64,000 bases of DNA from Dethiothermospora halolimnae (GCF_037577855.1 NZ_JBAKFX010000001.1:62001-126000); one strand, 5' to 3'. Counted from the first letter of the stretch, positions 9,023 to 18,416 are shown. The notes: a model not told the origin generated them from the sequence alone. A program made the numbers and translations.

Positions 9023-10681
9023 CTAAGAAATACTTTCCTTTGATCTTTCCATATCAATAATATTACAGTCTGCTTTTTCCTCAAATCTATATATTTCATC
9101 ATGGGTTATTAGGATAATACATCTCTTTTTGCTTTCTTTTATGATAATATTTTCTGCCTTTTCTTTATTTTCTTTATCTAAGTTTGATACAATCTCATCT
9201 AAAATAACTATAGGAGTATCAGATATTATTGCCCTTACAAGAGACAATCTTTTTTTCTCTCCTCCCGATAGAGCTTTACCTCCATCTCCAACTTGCTGAT
9301 AAATCTTGTTGTCTGAAAAGCCCAGTTTTCCCAATAACTCCCTTCCTTTATTTAATCTTTCTTTAGTCTCTATTTCTACAGTTTTAGGGTATATGATATT
9401 TTCTAATATTGAGCCTCTAAATAAAAATATATCTTGACTGGCATAGGAATAGATTTTATTGGTATTTTCATATCTTTTATTTACAATTATTTTACCTTGT
9501 TCTAATTCATAAATTCCTATTAAAGATTTAATTAATGTAGTTTTTCCACATCCACTTTGGCCGTAAATTATATTAATACTTTTATCCCTTATCTTACAGC
9601 CAAAGTCTTTAAGTAAAGTCTTGTCGTTACCTTTTATTGTAATATTATCAACACAAATTGAATTTTCTATATTCTCAAATCTAAAATTATTATTTCTTAT
9701 TACATCATCTTCTTTTAAAAAACCATCTATATCTTCCACACTGGCTAGCCCTTTTTGAAGCATTTGATAGTAACGTATAATATTAGTCACAGGGGAGTAA
9801 AATCTTGTAGTGTACATTGAAACTACTAATAGACTACCAAAGCTAAAGTTATTTCTTAATATCCCCATGGCTATATATCCTAAAGATATGGATATAGCTA
9901 TGGTTCTTATTGTTTTTTCAATGATATAAAATATACTTAAACCTTTATCAGCTTTATGGCTAAGAAAATAATAATTATGATTATATTTGTCGTAGTCATT
10001 AGTTTCCTTTTTCTGTCCAAAGAAAGTCCTTATGGCATCTAGATTTATAAATGTTTGAGTGATATGGTTTATCATACTTTTTTCTTTATCTATTTTATTT
10101 ATGTATAGTTCTTTCTGATATTCTCCGGAATTATATCCCATATAAATCAATATAGGTAATCCCACTATAAGGAAAACTAGTACTACAATACTGATTTTTG
10201 ATATAAAGAAACTAATCCATAATAAATCTAGAAAATCAGATATCAAAGTGAATAATGCTGTACTGAAAACAGCTTCAAGTCTAGCAGTATTATTATATAT
10301 TGTGTTAATAATATTTCCTTTATCACTTTTATTAATATATCTGTAGCTGATATTTAACAATTTTTCATATGTTATATTTCTAATATTGTAAATTATTTTG
10401 TTAAAATATTTTGAAGATAAATAACAAAATATATTTCTAACTATGGTGCTTAATATGATTATTATACTGTAGGTAATAAATAGTTTTAATACTATATTTA
10501 AATCGTCTGAGTTGGATTTTAAGTGAGCTAGTATTTGGTCTGATATTTTGCCTAGATATGATGTTGGTAGTATACTTAAGAAGGAAGAAATAATAGCAAG
10601 TACAACTAAGGAAAAAAATTTTCCTCTACCTACCTTGGCTATCTTTATAAGGTGGGTTACCTTTTTTATACTTTCTCTCAT
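9023..10681 (-). CDS. ABC exporter, fused membrane and ATPase domains
   Basis: A 552-residue half-transporter of the type-I exporter fold. Six hydrophobic helices lie within residues 20-310. The nucleotide-binding domain shows Walker A GQSGCGKTT (near 374-382), signature LSGGEKKR (471-478), Walker B IVILDE (491-496) and the H-loop His527. The Q-loop region reads SYASQDIFLFRGSILENI. It would work as a homodimer or pair with another half-transporter in the cytoplasmic membrane. The substrate is unknown. The SD is distant (AGAGG about 14 nt before the ATG), so the start is less certain. No peptidase or peptide gene accompanies it. Confidence 0.85.
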   Translation of the reverse strand: MRESIKKVTHLIKIAKVGRGKFFSLVVLAIISSFLSILPTSYLGKISDQILAHLKSNSDDLNIVLKLFITYSIIIILSTIVRNIFCYLSSKYFNKIIYNIRNITYEKLLNISYRYINKSDKGNIINTIYNNTARLEAVFSTALFTLISDFLDLLWISFFISKISIVVLVFLIVGLPILIYMGYNSGEYQKELYINKIDKEKSMINHITQTFINLDAIRTFFGQKKETNDYDKYNHNYYFLSHKADKGLSIFYIIEKTIRTIAISISLGYIAMGILRNNFSFGSLLVVSMYTTRFYSPVTNIIRYYQMLQKGLASVEDIDGFLKEDDVIRNNNFRFENIENSICVDNITIKGNDKTLLKDFGCKIRDKSINIIYGQSGCGKTTLIKSLIGIYELEQGKIIVNKRYENTNKIYSYASQDIFLFRGSILENIIYPKTVEIETKERLNKGRELLGKLGFSDNKIYQQVGDGGKALSGGEKKRLSLVRAIISDTPIVILDEIVSNLDKENKEKAENIIIKESKKRCIILITHDEIYRFEEKADCNIIDMERSKESIS

Positions 10682-10799
10682 TATGTTTTTTCATTCCTCT
10701 CGTAGTCAATGCTAGAATATTTTTATATTATATCTTTCGCCAACTCCCTAGGTTTAACCTTTATTTTCCTTTTTATTTTATATTTTAGGGCAGTAGAAA

Positions 10800-10825
10800 G
10801 GGTCTAGGTATACCTAGACCCTACA
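10800..10825 (-). repeat. Palindromic repeat family B, copy 3, overlapping a stop codon
   Basis: A perfect 22-nt palindrome (10800-10821, centre AGGTATACCT) followed by TACAT. The stop codon of the SEC-C gene (TAG, 10821-10823) and the last methionine codon lie inside the repeat's conserved ATGTAG edge. Confidence 0.8.
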
Positions 10826-12728
10826 TTTTATTTTTTCCACAACATTTTTTATATTTTTTACCACTACCACAGGGACAAGGTTCATTTCTACCTACTTTTT
10901 TTACTATTCTCTGTCTTGTAGCTTTATTGTTATTTGTCATAAAGTCGGCCGGTTTATGACCCTTTAGTTCCCATCTTCTAGTGTTGTTATAAAGCTTAGT
11001 GAGGTTTTGTAGTATCTCTCTCTCCTCTTCGTATGAAAAGTCATCTAGTGAAAACATTTCATTGCATATATCTACTAAATCACTTACTTCGCAGTATTGA
11101 AACGTGTATATAAGGTCATCTATTATATCCCTTGCTTCATCTTTCCTTAGTCCATATACTTTTCTAAAATAATTTATTACTTCTTTCTGACTTTTATTTA
11201 ATAGTAACTCTCCTGCCCTTTCTATCTCTCTAATCGTTATATATTTTAATGGGTAATAATCTAAATCTTTTCTGGACTGCTGGGAAGCATAAATAGCTTT
11301 ATATTCTTCATTTAATATAAAATATATAAGACCTTCATTTATTTCAATATAAGGACTAAATTTAGGATATTCATAAATTAATCCTATCAAATGTCTAGTA
11401 TCCATATCTATGTTATATCTGTCTTTTAATAAGTCTATCAGACTTAAACCATCTATTACTCCATAATAATGGAGAGTTCCATCTAATATCTGACATACCT
11501 CTGTATTTCTTCTTATTTGATCCTCTAAATCCGGTGATTTTAATAATTTTCTTAAAGGAGAGGATATTTCCTTTGGCAAAACTAATAATAAGAATTCTGG
11601 GTCTACTCTAGTACTAAATGCTATACCTATACTTTCAAGATACCCACCTATCTTATAGTCATATCCTATTTCTATAGCCCCATCATTGTCTAGCATATTT
11701 ATTAATAAATCTATTTCATGATGTCCTAATAGTTTAATCTTTTTGTCTAGATTCTTAGGTATCCTTTCTGCTAAAGCCTGGATTAGATCTTTTTTATTTA
11801 GCTGACTTAGACCTTTAAACCCATAACTTTTTCTTATACTATTTAGTTCTTTTTTAGTTAGAGTATTTAAATAATCTTCGTAAGTATCTTTTTTACTTAT
11901 TGCTAATGTAAAGTTATTTAAATTACCCCTAATATTCTTCCCAAACTGCTTAAATACATTTTCTACTATGTTCTGAAACTTATCATTTTCAACTAATTCT
12001 TCAAAGGGTTTGTCTCGTAGTTCTTCGATATTTTTCATATTATTAAACATTTCATTAAAATTATTATTTTTTATGAAATTTTGAAATAATTCCTCTGTAT
12101 TATCTTCATAAACATTTAGTGCTTTAAGGGCAAAATCATAGTCATCTTTATACTCTAAAGCTTTCTTAGCATATTCTTGTATAAGACTATTATCATCATT
12201 TATTATTGATTTTTGTACTCCTAGGTTATATAAGCTTCTAGCTATTAACTCATTGTGTTCTCCATTATCCTCTACATATTCTAAAGATTTTTCAAAATAT
12301 TCTTTAGCCTGTTTGTGTTTACCACTATAGTTATATATTATCCCTAGATTATAATAAACATGTGGATCATCTTCTTTTAATTTTATTGCATTTTCATAGT
12401 GGATTTTTGCCTTGTTATTATCTCCAATCTCCATATAATAACTGCCCATTCCTTCTTCTAAATAATAATTTAATGGATACAAGCTTAGTATTTTATAGTT
12501 ATTGACTAATACCTCTTTATTCCCAGTTTTTTGATTCATTAAAACATCTATCATATATATAGCCCATGTTATATCTATTTTATGTTCATGTTTTTTTATA
12601 TAGTATGAAAGATAGTTTATTGTTTCATATCTACTACTTTCAATCTTTAATATCTCAATAAACTTTTCTTCATAGTTAGATTTAGTTAACTTTATGCCAT
12701 AGTGTTTTTCTATTTTCTTTAAAATCAT
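10821..12728 (-). CDS. TPR-repeat protein with SAP/Rho-N-like and SEC-C zinc-binding domains
   Basis: 635 residues, apparently cytoplasmic. Residues 95-205 contain tetratricopeptide repeats (YYMEIGDNNKAKIHYENAIKL, VYYNLGIIYNYSGKHKQAKEYFEKSLEY). Residues about 285-320 form a short SAP/Rho-N-like helical motif (LTKKELNSIRKSYGFKGLSQLNKKDLIQALAERI). The C-terminus is a SEC-C motif (EPCPCGSGKKYKKCCG), the SecA-type Cys3-4 zinc finger. A second family member lies at 22185, lacking most TPRs. The central 200 residues, shared by both, match no domain I recognise. SD is AAAGGA. The stop codon lies inside a dispersed repeat. Function is unknown. Confidence 0.8.
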   Translation of the reverse strand: MILKKIEKHYGIKLTKSNYEEKFIEILKIESSRYETINYLSYYIKKHEHKIDITWAIYMIDVLMNQKTGNKEVLVNNYKILSLYPLNYYLEEGMGSYYMEIGDNNKAKIHYENAIKLKEDDPHVYYNLGIIYNYSGKHKQAKEYFEKSLEYVEDNGEHNELIARSLYNLGVQKSIINDDNSLIQEYAKKALEYKDDYDFALKALNVYEDNTEELFQNFIKNNNFNEMFNNMKNIEELRDKPFEELVENDKFQNIVENVFKQFGKNIRGNLNNFTLAISKKDTYEDYLNTLTKKELNSIRKSYGFKGLSQLNKKDLIQALAERIPKNLDKKIKLLGHHEIDLLINMLDNDGAIEIGYDYKIGGYLESIGIAFSTRVDPEFLLLVLPKEISSPLRKLLKSPDLEDQIRRNTEVCQILDGTLHYYGVIDGLSLIDLLKDRYNIDMDTRHLIGLIYEYPKFSPYIEINEGLIYFILNEEYKAIYASQQSRKDLDYYPLKYITIREIERAGELLLNKSQKEVINYFRKVYGLRKDEARDIIDDLIYTFQYCEVSDLVDICNEMFSLDDFSYEEEREILQNLTKLYNNTRRWELKGHKPADFMTNNNKATRQRIVKKVGRNEPCPCGSGKKYKKCCGKNKM

Positions 12729-12976
12729 AGTTATTATCCTTTCTTTTAATTATATCTATATTATAACTTATTTACTCTATATTAGTATGCCAAAATAGAA
12801 CTAGACTAAATTTAATTAGATTTTATCGAAATTTCTTTTTATTATTGGGAAAATCCATAATTTCCCTAGTTCATCCTATAATTATATCATAAATTCCAGT
12901 TGACATTTTCATACAATTAAATGTACACTTAATTGAAATAATAGTTATTATTGAATATATGGGGGGGTTAAGTAAA

Positions 12977-13936
12977 ATGAAAAAAATATTAATAATATTA
13001 GTTTTATTTTTTGGATTAATGAAGGATTCTATATCCTACGGTACAAGTGATTGTACCGCTGGGACAGGGGAACTAGTATGTTCAAATGAAAAGATATTAT
13101 TGGAATATGATTTTTACAATATTTCAAAATATGGATTGGATTCTAATAAAATAGATTTTAAAAATATTGATATAACCTATTATCAGTTACCTGAAATGTT
13201 AAGTTCAGATTTAAGTTATTATAGGATAGAAGATTGTAATAATGGGGTTTTATTAAATAGAAATATATTAATAGATAGACAAAATAGTATTTTAATAGTT
13301 TTAAGACGAAAAACAGAAAGTGAAAGTTTTGAAATATTAAATGCTGTAGAATTTGATAAAAAGGATATATTAAAGGATATAAATATTATTTTAGGGTATA
13401 GTGATGGTCCTCTCATTAAGACAGTACTTACAGATGAAGATAATAATATATATATAGTAGAAAATGACACTTTAAAGGTTCTAAAAAAAATTAATATGAA
13501 AAATTGGAAAACCCTATCGGGACATCTAGATACAGCTAATCCCACAGGAGAAAAATGGGATAAAGTATTCTTATATCAAATAAATCAAAATAAAAATAAA
13601 ATAAGAAAATTTGACATATTATCCAGTGAAGTTCTATATGAATATAATTTATCAAATTCCCCTATAAAGGGAAAAATAACGACAATAAAATACGAATCTG
13701 GAGGGGTAATATATATATCATCAAAATTAAATGATAAATATGCTATTTACCTTGCAAATGAAAGAACCTTTGATTACTTTGAGATATGCAATAATATATA
13801 TACAAAACCAATAAAAAACATGTGGCCATACTATGGAAATAATATGTTTTATTTAGCTATATTTCAGCCTACTAATGAATATCCTATAAAATTAATAGAA
13901 ATGACTGATGAGGAAACTTGGAAGGAAATAAAATAA
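12977..13936 (+). CDS. Exported protein of unknown function
   Basis: 319 residues with a Sec signal peptide (MKKILIILVLFFGLMKDSISYG); no lipobox. The mature part has short alternating beta-type segments with DNNIYIV / GGVIYISS patterns suggestive of a beta-propeller, which I cannot confirm. The ATG at 12977 is preferred over the in-frame ATG at 12959 because the GGGGGGG run between them is the SD. It is transcribed away from the SEC-C gene and converges on an acetyltransferase remnant, leaving only 2 bp between stop codons. Base composition is especially A+T-rich. Confidence 0.6.
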   Translation: MKKILIILVLFFGLMKDSISYGTSDCTAGTGELVCSNEKILLEYDFYNISKYGLDSNKIDFKNIDITYYQLPEMLSSDLSYYRIEDCNNGVLLNRNILIDRQNSILIVLRRKTESESFEILNAVEFDKKDILKDINIILGYSDGPLIKTVLTDEDNNIYIVENDTLKVLKKINMKNWKTLSGHLDTANPTGEKWDKVFLYQINQNKNKIRKFDILSSEVLYEYNLSNSPIKGKITTIKYESGGVIYISSKLNDKYAIYLANERTFDYFEICNNIYTKPIKNMWPYYGNNMFYLAIFQPTNEYPIKLIEMTDEETWKEIK

Positions 13937-13938
13937 TA

Positions 13939-14121
13939 TTAAGGATACTCTATCGAAACATGCCATATCTTATCATAGGGTTCACATTCCCCACCAAACA
14001 TAATGGCAGCTATTTCTGGTTCCATAGACATATCAAAAATCAACTTTTTATCATCCATAGTTGCGTAGTATAAGGATATTCTTTCCCCTGCTACACATAG
14101 TTTATTATTAAAATTTTTCAT
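13939..14121 (-). pseudogene. N-terminal remnant of a GNAT acetyltransferase
   Basis: Sixty codons with a good SD (AGGGAG) and a sequence typical of a GNAT N-terminus: CVAGERISLYYATMDDKKLI followed by a segment ending EIAAIMFGGE. GNAT enzymes are normally 150-180 residues with the acetyl-CoA loop in the second half, which is missing. The frame ends in EYP-stop only 2 bp from the convergent gene's stop, so the 3' part seems to have been deleted. It could still make a short peptide, but a catalytic role is unlikely. Confidence 0.6.
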
Positions 14122-14172
14122 AATGATTCTCCCTTTGCTATATTTAATATAACTTTCACTTACTCAACTATC

Positions 14173-14220
14173 TAAACATTAAGATGGCTATCTCAACAGA
14201 GTAAGCCATCTTAATGTTTA
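14173..14220 (-). terminator. Hairpin after the ceramidase-like gene
   Basis: Seventeen-base arms (14173-14189 and 14204-14220, core ACATTAAGATGGCT) with a 14-nt loop lie about 60 nt past the stop at 14282. No long U-run follows, so efficiency is uncertain. Confidence 0.55.
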
Positions 14221-14281
14221 TAATAAACTAAATACTTTATAGAAGGTTAAGTAAACCTAAGTATATACTATATTCATAGCT

Positions 14282-15511
14282 TTACTTAATCTTTTTCCAT
14301 TGTTCAGTCACTATTTTTACCAACTTATCTGCTGTGTCCCTGTTAAATGGCATAACCATACCACTATAAATGTAATAAATTAAATATGAATGTAATACTT
14401 CATATCCCCCTTTATCATACTCATCTGCTGTGGGAAGATATCCATCGCAACCGTTTGTATATGCTCCCAAATATATAAGGTCATCATTGGATTCTTTAGC
14501 TACATTAACAGCAATTTCACACATTATTTCATTTGAAACTCCACAGAAACATCCGTCATCAAGTATAAAGTATTGAATTTCTATGTCTTTATTTTGTTTC
14601 TTTATGTCTTTGTTATTTAACTTTTCAATTTCTTTAAGCCAGTTTGTACCATCAATATTACTTTCCCTCATTGCTTCATTTGAGATTTCCTTTGCCTGTT
14701 CTAATGTTGGGACATCAGCAAAAAAGGTTTCTTTTTGGGAAAACATAGATAACTTTTCAATTCTACGGGGTTTAAGCTTTTTAATACAGTTTTTAATTGC
14801 ATTATCAATCTCAACTGCCATCTTATTTAAGTCTTTTAATGAACCGGTATATTTGGGTTTAATATTTCCTGAAGCCCCTTGTGTTATCATCACGTGGCAA
14901 TTATACTTTTCTTTAAGTAACTTTCTTGTAACTCCTATAAAATCTGAAGATATAAGATAATTGTCCCCAAGTAACACATTCCCATGGGCTGTAACCCTTA
15001 AAATCAACAAACGTAAATTTCCAGTGTTAGAATCTACAATTTTAAGAACTCCTACACGTTTATCTAAGACCCCATGCTCATCTCTACGATTAATTCCAAT
15101 ATTAGCTTCAGTATTTCCCCATGCTGCTTTAATTGGCCTAAGGTTTTTTTCTGCCTCATCTACCCCTAAAAGCACCTGTTTACAAAGAAAGGAAAAGTAC
15201 TCTTTTTCGATAGCAGTATTAGGCCCTGAGTGGGTATGACTAAAACATAACATAACATTATCACGGGTAATCCCAAGCTTATTTGCTATTTCATCACGAA
15301 GTATGTTTGACTCTTTATAAGAAAACCCTATGTGGTCAATGGCCAAAAGACAACATTTCTCTTCATTAAAAATCCAAAGTGAAACTTGTGCAAATAGTTT
15401 GTGCAAAACCCCTCTAGATAAATTATCTTTTCTATTAAAACCTATAGTTTCTACATTAAAGGATGGAGTTATATCCATCTCTGAAAATCCTAATAATACA
15501 TTATTTTTCAT
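14282..15511 (-). CDS. Neutral/alkaline ceramidase N-terminal-domain protein
   Basis: 409 residues resembling the N-terminal catalytic domain of neutral (non-lysosomal) ceramidases: LGFSEMDITPSFNVETIGF at the start, LLAIDHIGFSYKESNILRDEIA, the zinc-site motif CFSHTHSGPNTAIEKE near residue 90, a second histidine in RVTAHGNVLLGDN, and YLGAYTNGCDGYLPTADEYDKGGYE near the end. There is no signal peptide and no C-terminal immunoglobulin-like domain, so it is a short, probably cytoplasmic family member. These enzymes hydrolyse amide bonds. Ceramide itself is unlikely to be made by a clostridium, so a host lipid or another amide is possible. The SD AGGAG lies 9 nt before the ATG. Confidence 0.8.
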   Translation of the reverse strand: MKNNVLLGFSEMDITPSFNVETIGFNRKDNLSRGVLHKLFAQVSLWIFNEEKCCLLAIDHIGFSYKESNILRDEIANKLGITRDNVMLCFSHTHSGPNTAIEKEYFSFLCKQVLLGVDEAEKNLRPIKAAWGNTEANIGINRRDEHGVLDKRVGVLKIVDSNTGNLRLLILRVTAHGNVLLGDNYLISSDFIGVTRKLLKEKYNCHVMITQGASGNIKPKYTGSLKDLNKMAVEIDNAIKNCIKKLKPRRIEKLSMFSQKETFFADVPTLEQAKEISNEAMRESNIDGTNWLKEIEKLNNKDIKKQNKDIEIQYFILDDGCFCGVSNEIMCEIAVNVAKESNDDLIYLGAYTNGCDGYLPTADEYDKGGYEVLHSYLIYYIYSGMVMPFNRDTADKLVKIVTEQWKKIK

Positions 15512-15587
15512 AAACTTGCTCTCCTTTTATAATCTATTTTTTATCTAAGGAATGCAAAGTCTAATCTAAGACAGTAAACTTTTCTTA

Positions 15588-15635
15588 TAGCTCCATGCAT
15601 AATTACTGTCATATATTAGACAATGCATGGAGCTA
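15588..15635. other. Inverted repeat between kinase and ceramidase-like genes
   Basis: TAGCTCCATGCAT (15588-15600) and ATGCATGGAGCTA (15623-15635) form a 13-bp stem with a 22-nt loop that itself contains TGTC/GACA. There is no U-run on either strand, so it may be a regulatory site or a weak terminator of the kinase gene. Confidence 0.45.
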
Positions 15636-15763
15636 AAACAATGGAGAGTGGCTGTATCATCATAATAAACACCTCAAATTCATTTTATTGTTATAAAAAA
15701 TATATTAGCTAAATATTCTATATGCCTTTATGAAGTTCCTTCTTTTTCGAGCTTTAATATAGC

Positions 15764-16357
15764 TTATATCTCTTCTAGCCATTTAGTTGTAAATGCTCCT
15801 AATTTATCAATGGACATATTATCAACATTGATAAATGTAGTATAGTCATATTTTGAAAACCACTGTTTTTTATATGTATGTAGATTATTTATATAGTGGT
15901 CAAAGAAGTTACGACTTCTATTTTGGTCTCCTTCCTTTCTTTTGCGAAGTACTTCCTTGCTGGCATCTAGGTATAATATACCATCTAGTTTACATTGTCT
16001 TAACCTATGTAACTCATCTTTTAATAACTCTTCTATATTCCAGTCTTTATCTATTGATTTTGGAAAATATAAAGTATAAAACTCGATTTCTTCAGGTCCT
16101 AAGTCTATAATAACTTTATCAAAGGATTTTAATCTGTTATATCTTTCAATTTCTGCATTTATAAATAGTCTTTGGATCTCAATATAGTCTTTTAGTTTAT
16201 ATTTATCTAAGCCTAATCTTTTAATTTCTTTTATAACTGGTCCTGGATTTTCATAGCTTACCTTAACATCCTTTAGGTTCGATTCTATATATTTTCCTAA
16301 AGTTGTTTTTCCACAAGCCATGCCCCCTTGAATTGATACTATAAACGACAATGACAT
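15764..16357 (-). CDS. P-loop nucleoside/nucleotide kinase-like protein
   Basis: About 197 residues with Walker A GGMACGKTTLGK at the N-terminus, an acidic DLGPEEIEFY segment where deoxynucleoside kinases have their catalytic Glu/Asp, a FLDAS-like strand (ILYLDASKEVLRKRKEGD), and an arginine-rich lid (RKEGDQNRSRNFFDHY). This fits the thymidylate/deoxynucleoside kinase-like P-loop group. An ATG at 16390 is also in frame, but the start at 16357 has a better upstream AAGG. Substrate is unresolved. It is divergent from the TtcA-like gene across 255 bp. Confidence 0.65.
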   Translation of the reverse strand: MSLSFIVSIQGGMACGKTTLGKYIESNLKDVKVSYENPGPVIKEIKRLGLDKYKLKDYIEIQRLFINAEIERYNRLKSFDKVIIDLGPEEIEFYTLYFPKSIDKDWNIEELLKDELHRLRQCKLDGILYLDASKEVLRKRKEGDQNRSRNFFDHYINNLHTYKKQWFSKYDYTTFINVDNMSIDKLGAFTTKWLEEI

Positions 16358-16612
16358 CACCAACCTTATATTAAGTATGATACTAAACATTTTTCCATTG
16401 AATATAGCCTATTATTATGAATATTATAGTCTTTGATTTTCATATTTGTCAATATGACTTTTTATAAGAAATAAAGGGTTCTATTGTTAAATAAATTATT
16501 TAGTGGATGTTTATTCTAATAGTTGAAATTTCCCTCACTAGACATTTTTCTAAATAAGTGATATATTACTTACTAATGTTAAGAAAAAACTAAGTTATTA
16601 TGGGGTGATAAA

Positions 16613-17476
16613 ATGAGTACTATATCTGGTAGTGGATGTGATTTATTAATTCCCTTAAGTGAAAGAAAACCTCTAAAGGATATAGAGCGTAGTATTATTA
16701 AAACATATAGAAAGTATCTATGGTCTAAATTTGTTAAGGCTGTTAATGACTACTCTTTAATAGAAGAAGGGGATAAAATAGCAGTGGCCATATCCGGTGG
16801 TAAGGATAGTTTGTTGATGGCTAAGCTTTTTCAAGAGTTAAATAAACATGGTAAGATAAACTTTGATTTAGAATTTATAGCTATGAATCCAGGTTTTCAT
16901 GAAAGTAATAGAGAGTTATTATTAGATAACTGCGATCACTTAGATATTCCTGTTAAGCTTTTTGAATCTGATATATTTAAAATAGTAGATCATATAGCAA
17001 ATGACTATCCCTGTTATATGTGTGCAAGGATGCGCCGTGGTGCATTATATTCAAAGGCTAAAGAGCTTGGATGTAATAAGCTGGCTTTAGGTCATCATTT
17101 TGATGATGTTATTGAAACAAATATGATGAATATATTATGTTCCGGTAATTTTAAAACTATGTTACCTAAGCTAAAATCTAAGAATTTCGATAACATAGAG
17201 TTAATACGTCCCCTTTATTATGTTCGTGAAGAAGATATAAAGAGATTCACTCAAAATAATGGTCTATCTCCTATGAACTGTGGATGTGTAGTTGCTGCTA
17301 AAAAAACTTCCAGTAAACGTAGAGAGGTCAAGGACTTGATTAAAAAGTTAAGTGAAAGCTTTGAAAATGTTGAGGCAAATATCTTTCAATCAGCTAATAA
17401 TGTTGATATAGAGCGTATTTTGGGATGGAAAAAGGATGATAAGAAATATTCTTTTCTAGATTTTTATGATGATTAA
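16613..17476 (+). CDS. TtcA-like tRNA 2-thiocytidine synthetase family protein
   Basis: 287 residues of the PP-loop ATPase superfamily. SGGKDS at 61-66 is the ATP pyrophosphatase loop, CYMC at 134-137 and CGC at 223-225 are the cysteines expected to hold an Fe-S cluster in TtcA, and GHHFDDVIETNMMN is the family signature. TtcA thiolates C32 of certain tRNAs by adenylating the base and transferring sulfur. Clostridial members of this group are often annotated simply as TtcA-family, and other sulfur substrates are possible. It starts at an ATG following GGGGTGAT and ends at a strong bidirectional hairpin. Confidence 0.8.
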   Translation: MSTISGSGCDLLIPLSERKPLKDIERSIIKTYRKYLWSKFVKAVNDYSLIEEGDKIAVAISGGKDSLLMAKLFQELNKHGKINFDLEFIAMNPGFHESNRELLLDNCDHLDIPVKLFESDIFKIVDHIANDYPCYMCARMRRGALYSKAKELGCNKLALGHHFDDVIETNMMNILCSGNFKTMLPKLKSKNFDNIELIRPLYYVREEDIKRFTQNNGLSPMNCGCVVAAKKTSSKRREVKDLIKKLSESFENVEANIFQSANNVDIERILGWKKDDKKYSFLDFYDD

Positions 17477-17490
17477 TATAAATAGTAAAT

Positions 17491-17540
17491 AAAGCCATAG
17501 GGCTACCCTCAGTGTGTGTTTAGGGTAACCCTATGGCTTT
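17491..17540. terminator. Bidirectional terminator between convergent genes
   Basis: AAAGCCATAGGG...ACCCT and AGGGT...CCCTATGGCTTT form a long, slightly interrupted stem with A- and T-runs at its outer ends, placed between the stops at 17476 and 17562. Confidence 0.75.
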
Positions 17541-17561
17541 ATTATGTGAGATTACATAGTC

Positions 17562-18416
17562 TTAATACTTTTCTTTAACATACTTTAGTATTTCTTTAAA
17601 TAGATCCTTATTTGAAGCCATATAAGCTGATCTAAATGCTGGGCTAGCATTAGCTTCGCAAAACACATACTCACCATTTTTTCCAAACATTAAATCTATC
17701 CCAAGTACGTCTCCTCCTATTTTTTCATGGACTATCTTACAGATTTCTCTAATTTTACCATCTAAGGGATAAGGTTCTGTCACTGCCCCTTGGGAAATAT
17801 TTGCTCTAAAATCTCCATTTGTAGTCTTCCTCTTTACCCCTATTAAGGCTTTACCTCCTATAGAGTAGATCCTTAGACTGGCTCCTGCACTGGTTTTTAT
17901 ATACTCTTGTGCTAATAATTCTCCCTGATTATATTTTTCATGTATCTCATCAAATTCTTGTTTATTATTTATTAAAAAGACTCCGTCACCTTTCAGTCCA
18001 TGTATTTCCTTTAAAACAAAAGGAGATTTAACTTCTTTAACTAGAGCTTCATAACTAGAGCCATAAAAAGTCTTAGGTAAACATATGTCAGTTCCTGCTA
18101 ATAAGGCATTTGTAATTACTTTATTATTACAGATATTAATAACCTTTTGACTATTTAGTGTCCAAATCCCTTTATTTCCATAAAACTGTGATATTGTTTT
18201 ATTTCTTGTCAAATCTATAACAACATCCGGGGTGGGCAATTCATTATTTTTATATTTAACAATAGTCCTATTATTACATGAAGTAAGCTCTATATGATTT
18301 TTATTTAATTGAAGCATTTCTATACCTAAGTCTTTAGCTAAACTTTGATAGTGAGCCTCTCTTTTTCTGTTTCTTGGATCATCGTTCTTTCTTAAATTTA
18401 AGTAATATAACAACAT
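17562..18416 (-). CDS. ATP-grasp ligase, RimK-like
   Basis: 284 residues. The N-terminal region resembles a pre-ATP-grasp domain; the ATP-grasp fold follows (NKVITNALLAGTDICLPKTF, FVLKEIHGLKGDGVFLI as the glycine-rich loop, ELLAQEYIKTSAGASLRIYSIGG, and DVLGIDLMFGKNGEYVFCEANASPAFR with the Mg-binding D and E/N residues). RimK-type enzymes add glutamate or other amino acids to proteins, cofactors or small molecules. The acceptor is unknown. The SD GGAGG lies 7 nt before the ATG. It sits upstream of no obvious partner. Confidence 0.8.
   Translation of the reverse strand: MLLYYLNLRKNDDPRNRKREAHYQSLAKDLGIEMLQLNKNHIELTSCNNRTIVKYKNNELPTPDVVIDLTRNKTISQFYGNKGIWTLNSQKVINICNNKVITNALLAGTDICLPKTFYGSSYEALVKEVKSPFVLKEIHGLKGDGVFLINNKQEFDEIHEKYNQGELLAQEYIKTSAGASLRIYSIGGKALIGVKRKTTNGDFRANISQGAVTEPYPLDGKIREICKIVHEKIGGDVLGIDLMFGKNGEYVFCEANASPAFRSAYMASNKDLFKEILKYVKEKY

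Noticed and set aside
14583..14960. Plus-strand open frame opposite the ceramidase-like gene
   Set aside because: No SD or family resemblance; the minus-strand frame has clear motifs. Similar opposite-strand frames elsewhere were dropped for the same reason.
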